Counted from the first letter of the stretch, positions 34,710 to 45,960 are shown. The stretch: DNA of 64,000 nt from Agapanthus africanus (GCA_030015575.1 JASDDO010000006.1:318480361-318544360), one strand, 5' to 3'. Program-made: numbers and translations. The notes: generated by a model not told the origin, from the letters alone.

Positions 34710-36240
34710 ACCTCTGCGGCGGAATCATGCTCCGTCCCAGAACCTACCCCGTGTCGAAATCATGCTTCGCCTCGGGATATCTACCTTCCCTGTCGGAATT
34801 ATACTCCGCCTCAGAATCAAATCAACCAACCAGCTCTGTGTCAGAGTCATACTTCGTCTCAGAGTGTACCTTACGTCGAAATCAAGCTTCGCCTCGGTGT
34901 ATCTGCCTTCTCTGTCGGAATTATGCTTCGACTCGGAATCAACCAACGACCACCTCGTCGGAATTATGCTCCTCCTCGGAATCAACTCAACCAGCAAGCT
35001 CTACATCGGAATCATGCTTCGTCTCAGAATGTGCACCCCGCGTTGAAATCAAGCTTCGCCTCGGTGTACCTGCCTTCCCTGTGGAAATTATGCTTCGTCT
35101 CGGAATCACGTCAGCCAACGAGCTCTGCGTCGAAATCATGCTTCGTCTCAGAATGTACCCCATGTCGAAATCATGCTTCGCCTCGGAGATTCTGCCTTCC
35201 CTGTCGGAATTATGCTTCGGCTCGGAATCAACCAACGACCTCCTTGTCGGAATTATGCTCCGCCTCGGAATCAAGTCAACCAGCAAGCTCTGCGTCGGAA
35301 TCATGCTTCGTCTCAGAATGTGCACCCCGTGTCGAAATCAAGCTTCGCCTCGGTGTACCTGCTTTCCCTGTCAAAATTATGCTTCGTCTCAGAATCAAGT
35401 CAGCCAACGAGCTCTGCGTCGAAATCATGCTTCGTCTCAGAATGTACCCTGTGTCGAAATCATGCTTCGCCTCGGAGTATCTGCCTTCCCTGTTGGAATT
35501 ATGCTTCGCCTGGGAATCAACCTCTACATCGAAATTATGCTTCGGTCAGAATGTCTGCCGCTCTTCGGAATGATGCTCCGAACCCTAGAATCATGCTCCG
35601 CTCTTCGGAATGATGCTCCGAACCCTTGGAATCATGCTCCGCTCTTCGGAATGATGCTCCGATCCTCGGAACGATGCTCCGATCCTCGGAATTATACTCC
35701 GACCCTTTGGAATCATGCTCCACTCTTCGGAATGATGCTTCGATCCCTTTGGAATCATGCTCCGCTCTTCGGAATGATGCTCTGATCCTCGGAACGATGC
35801 TCCGATCCTCGGAATTATACTCCGACCCTTTGGAATCATTCTCCACTCTTCGGAATGATGCTCTGATCCCTTTGGAATCAAGCTCCGCTCTTCGGAATGA
35901 TGCTCCGATCCTCGGAACGATACTCCGATCCTCGGAACGATACTCCGATCCTCGGAATTATGCTCCAACCCTTTGGAATCATGCTCCACTCTTCGGAATG
36001 ATGCTCCGATCCCTTTAGAATCATGCTCCGCTCTTCGGAATGATGCTCCGATCTTCGGAACGATGCTCCGATCCTCGGAATTATGCTCCGACCCTTTGGA
36101 ATCATGCTCCACTCTTCGGAATGATGCTCCGATCCCTGAAATCATGCTCCGCTCTTCGGAATGATGCTCCGATCCCTGGAACCATGCTCCGCTCTTCGGA
36201 ATGATGCTCCGAACCTTGGAATCATGCTTCGCTAACCGGA
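34710..36240 (+). repeat. Satellite-like array built from a monomer of about 20 bp in TRG-2
   Basis: The first part (34710-35530) has higher-order units with GTCGGAATTATGCTTCG and GTCGAAATCATGCTTCG. The second (35540-36240) is a denser array of TCGGAATGATGCTCCG-type monomers grouped in units of about 40 bp. Stop-free reading on both strands gives ORFs of up to 352 codons (34727-35785) that I regard as spurious. It lies in the place held by the 116-bp array in TRG-1. Confidence 0.9.
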
Positions 36241-36333
36241 ATGATGTTCCACCTTGAAGTTCAGCTTCAAGATCCATCAATTTCATGCACACAACTCAAA
36301 TGTGCGGTGTGCATTTATTGATGGGGGGCACTT

Positions 36334-37274
36334 TGTTGGGGTCAAAATTTGCACCCCGGTTGACCGAGTCAAAGTCAAGGTCAACCCCAAGCCAGGCGGG
36401 CCCAAGCCCAGGTCAAGCAGGCCCATGCCCAAGTCGAGCCCACGGCCAGCCTCCCTATGCCAACAATAAAATCATGTAATAAATAATTTTTATGTAACTT
36501 TTTATGCATGAATGGGCATAAAACCAAATTTTTGTAAAGCCCATGGCTTATGTGCAAAAAGAAATGGCACATGAGTCATGGGATGGGCAAAATGCCATTT
36601 TGTAAAACCCAAGGGGCTATATATAAATATGTAAGCCTATATAAGGCAACATGATGAAAATATCTATACAATTTTTCATTCCCCCAAAAAAAACTAGGGT
36701 TCTTTGTGCCTCCTGCTCCTTCATCAAGGTTCTAAACCTTCTTCACCATTTTCAATTAAATCAAGAGTTTTACTCTTCCTTTTCCAAAACTAAATAGTTT
36801 TTCACCACAAAATCCACAAAGGGGAACTTAGATCTTCCATCAGATCTTAAAAATAAGAGATTTTTAAAATATCATACTTCTTATTCTTCTAGACCCAGCC
36901 AACAGAGGAGGAAGGAGGAGACCCATCTCCAAAAATCCCATCTCAGGAAGATCCAGAGCCAAAGGGAGAAACAAAGCAGCCCCTTTGATCATTTTTAAAC
37001 TTTTTAGGAGTTTAACTCCACAAATCGGGAGCACAGCCCCCAGTGCAGGGACCAAAGTCCCCTTTTTGTTTGATGCCCAGCGCCCACGTGCCGAGCACAT
37101 GTTGCGCCCAGTGCCCAGAGCGGTTGCGCCCACGTGCCGAGCACATGGTGCGCTCAGCGCCCAGAGCGCTTGCGCCCACGTGAGGAGCACGTGGTGCGCC
37201 CAGCGCCCAGCGCCTGCGTGCCATGCACGTGAGGCGCTGGCCCCCACGCATCCTTTGGATGCCCTTTCCCTTTA

Positions 37275-37313
<39 letters not shown>

Positions 37314-37706
37314 GTATATATACACAAACACACACATACTCCACGACACTGTCTCTGTTAGAAAATTTTTTTCTAACGGGGCGCTGCCCCACACCCCGCA
37401 CGGGGGCTGCTAGCCCCCTTGACCCCCAGCCTGCTATCCGGGTAGCGGGACCCCCGTAAAAACTCTGCGGGGCCCCCGATATATCCAAAACCCCTTTCAA
37501 AACACAACACTGCATATTGAGTTCGCATGACCAGTTTAACCCATTAATCGGAGGTTCCCTCGTCCCAAAGGCGATGGGTAATTAACGGCAGCTTAGTCCG
37601 CGCTACCGGAGATTCGGCTCCCCACAATCAATAAACCCCCGCCTACCCCAGGCAGGGGGAATCTGTAGTACGCCTGACAAGCGCGAGCGTATTCCCATCT
37701 CAATGG
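36334..37706 (+). repeat. 3' LTR of TRG-2, end-truncated
   Basis: Starts TGTTGGGGTCAAAATTTGC after the PPT GATGGGGGGCACTT and follows the 5' LTR to CCCATCTCAATGG. The final 20 or so bases are missing and the 220-bp flank copy begins. The two meet at a 3-bp identity, TGG. Confidence 0.9.
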
Positions 37707-37925
37707 TTCTCTCTGAAGGTCTCTGAATCTTTATCTCCTCGCTACAATGACTCCAGATTCTCCCGCAAAAATCGCACACTAATCGTTAAATACACAATTT
37801 GCTGTTTTATTTTATTTTATGATTTGGATCGAATAAGAATTCAACACGAATAGTAAGAAATTTTTTTTTACGCACGTATCCCTGGCAATGGTGCTATTTG
37901 ATTGAGTCTATTTTAGAGTGTGTAG
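37704..37925. repeat. Right copy of the 220-bp flank duplication
   Basis: Matches 28679-28898 with a few substitutions and leads directly into the Athila-like 5' LTR. Differences in the PBS copy are mostly C-to-T or G-to-A at CG sites, as expected from decay of methylated DNA. Confidence 0.93.
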
Positions 37926-39469
37926 TAACCGCAATCAATAACGGTGTCGCGTGTAGCTAGCCGAGATGAGTATTGGTCGTCCTCAGGGATATGTGGAATA
38001 TTTGAATCTTGCTTTAGACGAGTTAATTAGAGTAAAAGAAGAAAGGAGAATAGTTTCTAGATCTACGTCGAAATACGGATGTAGAATTTATAGTTTTAAG
38101 ATCTAGTTTAAATACGGATATAGAATATATAAGAAGAGGGCTTGTAGGGTTCGTTAGGATTTAGTAGTCATGGATGACTAATAAAAATTACTCTTTTTAT
38201 CTATTAATAGATTTAAAACTAGATAGATAGTGATGAATGAGAATTAGGGTTCTTGGAAGAAACTAGGGTTTCCCCATTATTGATCCTTGTCTTTTCATTG
38301 ATCTCTATTCATGTCTAGCTTTTAACAAAACAATTGTTAATCTGATCTCTAATTGCGATCGAGACTAGCAATAAATTGGTAGCACGCTCGATAAGGATGT
38401 TAACGATTCTTTTGCTAAAGTTGATAAACTTCATAAGACTTAAAAGAATTTAAAATATTTTCTTATCTATTGTTCTACCTTAATCCTACGAACCCTATCA
38501 AGCGGAGAATTACTCGCGCATGATGGAGATAGAAGAAGAACGGATAGAGAATGGATCCATAATGTAAAAATTAATTACTAAATAATTAAACTAATGATCT
38601 ACCTTTATTAATCAACTTCACAAGTACAATTCTTCGATTTTAGATTACAAGAGGAGGAAGAAGTTGCTCTTGATCTCTGCCTCGTAGGAAATAGATGCTC
38701 CGTTGAATCTCACGTCACTTTATCACGTCGAATCGCGAACCTGTCGTGGATCACTTGTTCTTTGACGGTGATTGGTTTCTTGTAAAAGATTGATGATCTC
38801 TAAGTTTAGCTCTCGGTCCTTTATATAGTCCCAAAACCAGAAACTAAAGATCCCAAGTATTAGGGTTTGTTGTTGCAATCTTACCCAAAAAAATCCCAAA
38901 CCCTAACTCCTCTTCTTTGCTGCGGATCCGCCGCCAGAAGCCCCTTATTGGAGCGGAAGGGCCGCACTTTGGTGGGATCAGGTGTTGAAATTTTCTGTGG
39001 TCTCTGGTGTTGACACATGGAGATTGTTTTGATATCTGGAATCTTCATATCTTCTCTTAGTCTCTGCCAGTATTGATTCTTTAATTTTATCTAACTTTAT
39101 CGGCAGCCTTTTGATTCCCGACATCTCGATATCCCGATCTCCTGACCTGAGCCAAATCTTGCACAATATCTCCATGAATAATGTTAGTAATATTTGTTAT
39201 AGAGATGTTATTCAAACTATTTGTATGATGTTATATCTTTTAAAGGATCTTGATTAGAATATTTGATATGATATGCATAATAAAAATATTATATAAATAT
39301 TATATGCATACATTTTCCTTCATAATGTTAATTATACTATATAAACATATGGTAAATAGTACTTTACAGATAAACCCTAATATGTTCTATATTTATAATA
39401 AACACCTTGAGATATTTAAAAAAAGTAAGGAAAATGATATATCAAAAGTGCGATATTTTCGACTGAACA
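37899..39469 (-). repeat. 5' LTR of the Athila-like element
   Basis: About 1.57 kb on the minus strand from TGTTCAGTCGAAAATATCGC (39469) to a TCA end two bases before the PBS copy. Its U5 half resembles the other two LTRs. A block of roughly 250-300 bp (about 38570-38830) upstream of it is not alignable with them, although the TATA box (38819-38828) is kept. LTRs of one element should be identical at insertion, so this mismatch is unexpected. Confidence 0.82.
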
Positions 39470-39474
39470 CGATC

Positions 39475-41908
39475 CCATGTCGACACATGCTAAAAATGGT
39501 TCTGCGTACTTTATTACATTCACCGATGATCTCTCAAGACACGAACATGTGTTCCTGTTGAAACATAAGTCTGAAGCTTTTGAGAAATTCAAGGAATATA
39601 AGCGCGAAGTAGAGAACCAAACGGGTAGAAGTATTAAAATCCTTCGATCTGATCCGGGAGAAGAATACTTGAGCACGGAGTTCCTGAATTATTTAAAAGA
39701 GAATGGGATTCTCTCTCAGCTTACTCCTCCGTATACACCACAGCACAACGGTGTATCGGAGCGGAGAAATCTCACCCTATTAGATATGGTGCGCTCAATG
39801 ATGAGTACTGTTGAGTTGCCTATTTTCTTTTAGGGTTATGCGCTTGAGACAGCCGCATACCTATTTAATAGAGTTTCAACCAAATCAGTGTCTACCACTC
39901 TATATGAGATATGGAATGGGAAGAGACTATCTCTTAAACGAGTTAAGATATGGGGCTGTCCGGCCTATGTTAAAAAGCAAAATCCGGACAAGCTCGAGGC
40001 AAAGTCTGTTCTGTGCAAGTTTGTGGGATATCCAAAGGATTCCTATGGATATATCTTCTACCAAAGTGAAGAACAAAAGGTATTTGTTGCTCAACATGCC
40101 ATCTTTTTAGAAAATGAATTTCTTGTAAAAGAAATTAGTGGTAATGAGATAGAACTGGAAGAAGTTCCAGCCACACAAACAACAACTGATGATTTGGTGG
40201 AACCGGAGAATTCAATAGTCTCCAACGAATCTCAGCCACTCCGCAGATCTAGTAGGGTTCTTCATCCACCTGAGAGATACTACGGTTTTCTCGTAGACGG
40301 TGGGAGCGAGAATTGCATCATGGAAAATGATGACCCAACTAGTTTCGAGGAGGCCATCACGAGTGAGGACTCTGTGAAATGGATGGATGCAATGCAATCT
40401 GAGATGGAATCCATGTACACCAATAAAGTATGGACTTTGTAAGTTGCTCCTGAAGGGGTAAAACCTATCGGGAGCAAGTGGATCTTTAAGAAGAAACTTG
40501 GTGTAGATGGAAAAGTTGAGACTTTCAAAGCTAGACTTGTAGCAAGAGTTTTTCGTTAATGACCAGGTGTTGATTATGATGAAACTTTTTCTTCAGTGGC
40601 TATACTTAAGTCCATCCGGATCTTACTTGCCATCGCTGCATACCATGACTACGAAATCTGGCAGATGGATGTCAAGACCGCTTTTCTAAATAGTGATTTA
40701 GAAGAGAGCGTGTACATGACACAGCCAGAGGGCTTCGTAGATAGTGGGAGCAGCGGAAAGGTGTGCAAGCTGCTTAAATCAATCTACGGATTAAAGAAGC
40801 TATCGCGCAGTTGGAACATCTGTTTTTATGTAGCATTCAAAGAGTTTGACTTCATCAAAAATATAGATGAACCTTGTATATACAAGAAGTTTGTAGAGAG
40901 TAAGGTTGTCTTCCTCATATCGTACGTGGATGGCATACTCTTGATAGGAAATGATATTCCTATGCTATACTCGGTCAAGCTCTACTTATCACAACAGTTC
41001 TTTATGAAAGATCTAAGTGATGCCTCCTACATTCTGGGGATTAAGATCTATAGAGATAGATCTAAGCGAATGTTGGGATTGTTCCAATCCAGGTACATTG
41101 ACACCATACTAAAGAGGTTTAGTATGGAAGATTCTAAGCGTAGTAATTTACCTACTTGTTCAGGAATCACTCTCTCCAAAGAGATGTCTTCCAAGACTGA
41201 TTTGGAGAGGGCTTGCATGCAAGGGATACCTATGCTTCTGCAGTCAGGTCTATCATGTATGCGATGTTAAGTACCAGACTGGATGTAGCTTATGCACTTA
41301 GTGTAGTAAGTAGGTATCAATCAGATCCTGGGGAGAATCACTGGACAGGTGTGAAGAACATTCTTAAGTACTTGAGAAGGACTAAAGAAATGTTCTTGGT
41401 GTATGGTAACGGTGAACTCCAGGTGGAGTCCTTTACCTATTTGAGCTTCCAGAGCGATAAGGATGACAGTAAGCCGGTTTCGGGTTTTGTATTCACCCTC
41501 AATGGAGGGGTGGTATGTTGGAAGAGTTCCAAGTAAGATACTATGGAAGACTCGACGATAGAGGCTGAATACATCGCTGCCAACGATACCGCCAAAGAGG
41601 ATGTCTGGATGAAGAAGTTCATAACTGAACTTGGTGTGGTTCCATCCATTGAGTATCCAATACCTTTGTATTGTGATAACAATGGAACTGTGGCTTTGGC
41701 CAAGGAACCCCGGTCCCATCAGCGATCCAGACATATTCTTAGACGGTATCACCTGATCCAGGAGATAGTTGATTGCCGGGAGATCGAGATCAGGAGAGTT
41801 GACACGAAGAATAACACGGCGGATCCACCCACGAAAGCCCTCCCCCAGATACAATTTGAGAGACTTTTTGGAATGTTGGGTATGAGATACTACAACAACT
41901 GGCCTTAG
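39475..41908 (+). pseudogene. copia-2 pol: integrase, reverse transcriptase, RNase H
   Basis: Integrase resumes with MSTHAKNGSAYFITFTDD and includes the PYTPQHNGVSERRN motif (about 39730-39770). RT (40450-41100) has QMDVKTAFLN and IYGLKK; its catalytic motif reads YVDG instead of YVDD (40923-40934). RNase H (41273-41908) has the ST.EAEYIA region as STIEAEYIAA near 41550 and ends with TAG at 41908. At least four stops and several frameshifts (39831, 40440, 40558, about 41268, 41534) make it non-functional. Motif pattern is Tork/TAR-like. Confidence 0.9.
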
Positions 41909-41910
41909 TG

Positions 41911-41922
41911 CAAGTGGAAGAT
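41911..41922 (+). other. Polypurine tract of copia-2
   Basis: The purine-rich AAGTGGAAGAT directly precedes the 3' LTR, a form usual in plant copia elements. Confidence 0.7.
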
Positions 41923-44098
41923 TGTTAGTTATATGTATGCCCTAGAGTCCATTATTGTACATGATTGTATATTATAATGAATGCTTGGACATATATAGAG
42001 AGGACTTTCTTACTCGACATGATAGTATGCTATCTGGTTGCTCTTTATCTTAACATGTATACTTGTATTGTTATACCGTCTTTCTGATACATGTTGATAA
42101 AACCCTTAGGATGTTAGCTTGAATACCATGACTATGATGCAGATCATATTAGTGGGGCCTGGGTAGTCCGTAAGCACATTCTTTAATTGTTCCTGGTCGA
42201 GGGAGTATCGAGACAGGGCATTGATATTCCAGAGTAGACTAGTGTGTACGTTTCTTGACCCTGTATGGGGCAATGGATGATCCCACATCCATTGGTGTTT
42301 GATATCAAGGATTGTACACATATGCTCATTGGATAATGGGTACACTGAACATGACTCGCCGAGAACTCCTAGATGGTATTATACCTATCGTCAGATAGCA
42401 GTTCTCTGGTGACACTGGTACAGGTTAGTCTGTAGACCCGAGATCGTCATAGAGTCTTATGTGGTTCCCATTGTGCTTTGATTTCCTCCCTACCATGGCT
42501 CAAAGGAGTCGTACAAACATGTGGATTTTGGGTACAGTCCCGAGTCACATGGAGGCAATGAGCGATAGGAGGGGCTTCGTCTCTCCCGGTATTGGGAGTT
42601 GATGTTGCCTTATGCTTGATTTGCTATAACAGGAAGTCCTTGTCCTGGGATGATGATGGGATTTACTAGTATGTGTTATCAGTAGTTTCTTGACCCGTTA
42701 TGAGCCTCACATCGGCATGACTTATCAACTTATTGGGGTCTGACGTTTACCACCCTAGACTCGATATGAGACATATCAGATGAAGAGACCAAACTGTACG
42801 GTAGTGTTACTTATAGGCTTTGTGGGAGTTTGGACAAGCTTGCTTGTTGATTTTCTGATCACTCAATACCTGGGTAGCCGTTACATCCAGCTAGTACCGC
42901 TAATTGTGGGTGACTGATATGATCATCACTTACTGCTAGCGTATTGGCGAGTCTTTAGAGTCCTACACAGAGGTTTCCTAGCTCAAGCAAAACGAAGTAG
43001 GGCACATATGTGATATGTGCGGGACCGAGATTAATACGTGTATGTGATACAGTATTCTAATCTCGCTATATAGCTTATATATGATATAACCGGATTATTG
43101 AATCAAGTGTTGATTCAATAATTTGTTATATGTATATTTGATATACATATAAATAATATAGTCGGTTATATGTGATATAGCCGGATTATTAAATTAAATG
43201 TTGATTTAATAATTTAATATAATTATATATTTGATATATTAATATATATTAACTAATATTAGCTCACTTAAGAATTTCTTTTCTACAAATACATATAAAT
43301 ATATATGAGATATATATTAATGCATTTACTATTGTGTCATGCTAGATGATATATTGGACATGGATGTATGAGACTCACACCAAACTAAAGATAATTTGGG
43401 TGATTAATTATTAAGGGAAAAATCAAAATTAGGTGGAAATTAGCATGGCTAAAGATGCTTGTGGAAGTATGGAGAAGCCTTGACTTAGTCCACTAATTTT
43501 GTTTTACTTTAGATATTTATTAACCCAACCATTATCTTTAGCCATGATTAAGTCTCTACAAATATCATTTGAGATATTTTTTCACTATGGTTCATCACTT
43601 GATCATCTTCTTCATCTCTTTCTTTGCTCTCTAGTTTTGAGTGAGGTGAGAAAAGAAAAAGAGAAAAATAATTCTAAAGTGAGCAAAATTCCTACTTCAT
43701 CAATCTATACCAAACTAGCTATTTAGTATAGGTTATTTACTTCATTAATTTCTCAATTAGTGAAGAGGTAGCTTGAGTTAGAGATTCCCCAAGGTAGATC
43801 ATCTTCGACCTCGAAAATCCTTAAGCAAGCTTGTTCCTTTCACCAAGTGGAGCTTACGAAGAGTTTGAGGGACCATTATTTGGAGCTAAGGGACCACTAC
43901 ATGGAGCTTTAGATATGAAGGACCGGTCTACAAATGTTATATTCCTTATTTACTTTGTGTAAAGTTTGTTTACATGCAATGAAACCCTAATTCTCTAGTT
44001 CGATTCTAGGATAGCATGCAATAGCACAGTAGATTTTTATTAAAATTGTATACTTGATGCTTCTAAAAACCTAGTAGTGGTGCTAAGGCATACTTTCA
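41923..44098 (+). repeat. 3' LTR of copia-2
   Basis: 2176 bp, TGTTAGTTATATGTATGCCC to GCATACTTTCA, followed by the second GGCAT. Very close to the 5' LTR, with scattered substitutions, so copia-2 is clearly younger than the Tat-1 sequence it sits in. Confidence 0.93.
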
Positions 44099-44103
44099 GG
44101 CAT

Positions 44104-44151
44104 AATTTTCCTCGGCCTTGTAACGCGGAAAAGCTCAAATTATATAAGTAA
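44104..44151 (+). pseudogene. Last codons of Tat-1 pol
   Basis: After removal of copia-2 and one GGCAT, the integrase frame at 15954 continues for about 15 codons (FPRPCNAEKLKLYK) to a TAA. Copia-2 therefore entered about 16 codons before the natural end of pol. Confidence 0.75.
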
Positions 44152-44341
44152 ATATGTATCCTCTTTTGAAATAATGTAATTCCTTTTTGCATTTAACTAA
44201 TTCTTCCAAGTTAGGTCCACCATAAGACTCCAGCCCTTTGTCTCTTTTCTCGGTTCTGTGACTCCAAGGGTTGTTCTAAGAAAAAGTATAAAATGTACTG
44301 AAGAGATAAAAAGAGACAACACACTTCGGCGAAGGATAACT

Positions 44342-44887
44342 TTATTTGTTAAGAGGTATTGTGGGCTCCCCATCCTTACAACCATTACAACAAAAGGGGC
44401 GGGGGTTAAGGAAATACTGTCGGTGGTACACCGAGGAAAGCTCCTCCAGCCGATCCCGAGCAGTTTCGACCCGCTCCCTCCGACGGTTCTCGCGGACCTT
44501 CGAAGCCACGGATTCCTCTTCCGCCGAGCATGAAGCGATGACCAACCTTTGTTGGAAACTTTCAAGAAATAGGTCTACCGGGCGATCCCGCCTACTCTTT
44601 GAGATCAGACCGAGACCGTGGACCGTGTCCATTTTTTCGAACGCCTTGTCCATCAACCGCGGGGATAGTGTATTGTGCAGACCCGGCGAAGTCCTCTATA
44701 TCGCATAAATCAACACCTGAAGAAGAGGAGATCTCCGAGGGAGTAAGTGCCCACAGTGGCCCTCCAAGCGGCTTATCACCGCCTCGTACGTTTCCTCGGA
44801 ACGATCAAGGTTGTAAAAGTATACGTCATCACGGGAAACGATCTCCCTGATAGTATACACGCGGCCGACCATCTTTAGGGAATGCAA
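44342..44887 (-). pseudogene. Second antisense ORF in the 3' region of Tat-1
   Basis: Minus-strand frames 44887-44696 and 44656-44342 are in one phase and separated by a single stop. The product would be about 180 residues, rich in Arg and Glu (EEESVASKVRENRRRERVET), with a Cys pair near its end (CCNGC). I do not recognise a family. It lies between the pol stop and the tandem repeats, opposite to pol and in the same orientation as the larger antisense ORF. Confidence 0.45.
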
Positions 44888-45089
44888 GAATAGAAAGAAA
44901 TCAACATTCCTACGCTATTTACAGCCTCAACAAAAATCTTCCAACGGCCGAGATTTACTCGCGCAATGACGCAAATCATGGAATATCGCACTTTCCCGAT
45001 ATGGAACTGCCACGTGTCATCCGCGACGGTCACCATTCCCGCCCTTTACGGGTCAAGGAAGATTGAACGACGCCTAAGGAGATAATAAA

Positions 45090-45530
45090 GCCCTCTTCAC
45101 GAGGCCAATGAGTAGCTTCCTACTCGGTCTATCCACAGCGGGTAGCTTCCTTCCCAACAACATTGTGGATCAAAAGTCCTCCTTGCGAGGCCACTGAGTA
45201 GCTTCCTGCTCGGTCCATTCGCAGAGGGTAGCATCCTACCCATCAACGTTGTGGATTAAAAGCCCTCCTTACGAGACCACCGAGTAGCTTCCTGCTCGGT
45301 CTATCCACAGCGGGTAGCTTCCTGCCCATCAACGTTGTGGATCAAAGCCCTCCTCACGAGGCCGCCGAGTAGTTTCCTGCTCGGTCCATCCGCAATGGGT
45401 AGATTCATACCCATCAACGATGTAGATCAAAGCCCTCCTCACGAGGCTACCGAGTAGTTTCCTGCTCGGTCCATCCGCAGTGGATAGCTTCCTGCCCAAC
45501 AATGTTGTGGATCAATGCCCTCACCATGAG
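45090..45530. repeat. 85-bp tandem array in Tat-1 3' region
   Basis: Five full units start at GAGGCC-type positions 45101, 45187, 45273, 45358 and 45443, with a sixth start at 45528. Each contains GTAGCTTCCTGCTCGGTC and ATCAACGTTGTGGAT or variants. Arrays of this kind are typical of the 3' untranslated region of Tat elements. Confidence 0.9.
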
Positions 45531-45539
45531 ACAGTTGAG

Positions 45540-45960
45540 TAGAAAGGAATGTACTGACCTTCCTACACTTAACCATCAATTATCTCATACTCGATGCGCG
45601 ATCGCTACCTCGATTCCGGGGGAAAAGGAAGGTACCGTCCTTCCTACACTTAGCTACCGTTAGGCTCGACGTGCGATCACCACCTCGACCCCGGGTCTGG
45701 GGAGGACACCGACATTCCTACACTTGGCTATCGTTCGTCGCTACTCGATAAACGGTCAGCAAGTGCGGGAGGAATGGACACCGGCCTAACACTTGCAAGA
45801 TAAAAAGACCTGCGAGCTAAAACTACTTGCAAGGATAAAAGACCTACGAGCTAAAAATACTTGCAGAATGAATATTCGAACAAAAGTATACGAGCTAAAA
45901 GTACTTGCACAGTGAGCAGACAGTACTTGCGCAGTGAGCAGACATTCGAGCAAGGGAAAA
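45540..45960. repeat. Further short tandem repeats in Tat-1 3' region
   Basis: About 45545-45780 holds three diverged units of roughly 85-95 bp with CTTCCTACACTTA and GCGATCNCCACCTCGA-type sequence. 45785-45950 holds shorter units built on ACCTGCGAGCTAAAA and ACTTGCA. No gene is seen here. Confidence 0.75.

Larger units (their letters stand above)
28899..37706 (+). mobile_element. Gag-only non-autonomous gypsy element TRG-2
   Basis: Same family as TRG-1: 5' LTR 28899-30244, PBS, gag pseudogene, tandem arrays, PPT and a 3' LTR (36334-37706) that lacks its last 20 or so bases. No pol. It lies in sense orientation within the antisense Athila-like element. Instead of a clean 5-bp duplication on the right there is a repeat of the left flank. 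Confidence 0.9.
21640..39469 (-). mobile_element. Athila-like gypsy element with three LTRs, antisense
   Basis: Flanked by CGGTC (21635-21639) and CGATC (39470-39474), which differ by one transition; removing the insert plus one flank restores the copia-2 integrase frame. On the minus strand: 5' LTR (37899-39469), PBS (TGGCACCGTTGCCGGGGA, matching the tRNA-Asp site usual in Athila), leader, a degenerate gag-like frame, PPT and 3' LTR (23166-24679). An extra inverted LTR follows (21640-23158). No pol motif is seen, so it is non-autonomous. TRG-2 sits 27 bp inside its 5' LTR. Internal length without TRG-2 is about 4.2 kb. Confidence 0.85.
15955..44098 (+). mobile_element. Ty1/copia element copia-2 (Tork/TAR-like), split by an Athila-like element
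   Basis: LTRs at 15955-18136 and 41923-44098 are flanked by the exact duplication GGCAT (15950-15954, 44099-44103). The internal order is PBS, leader of about 2.65 kb, ATG, protease, integrase, RT and RNase H. It lies in the last codons of Tat-1 pol, in the same orientation. The Athila-like element interrupts integrase at 21639/39475. No recognisable gag is left, so it is defective or depended on Gag from elsewhere. Confidence 0.93.

Noticed and set aside
34727-36292. Long ORFs of 352, 233 and 216 codons on both strands
   Set aside because: They run through a tandem array whose monomer happens to lack stops in several frames. The products are simple repeats of the array, with no domain.
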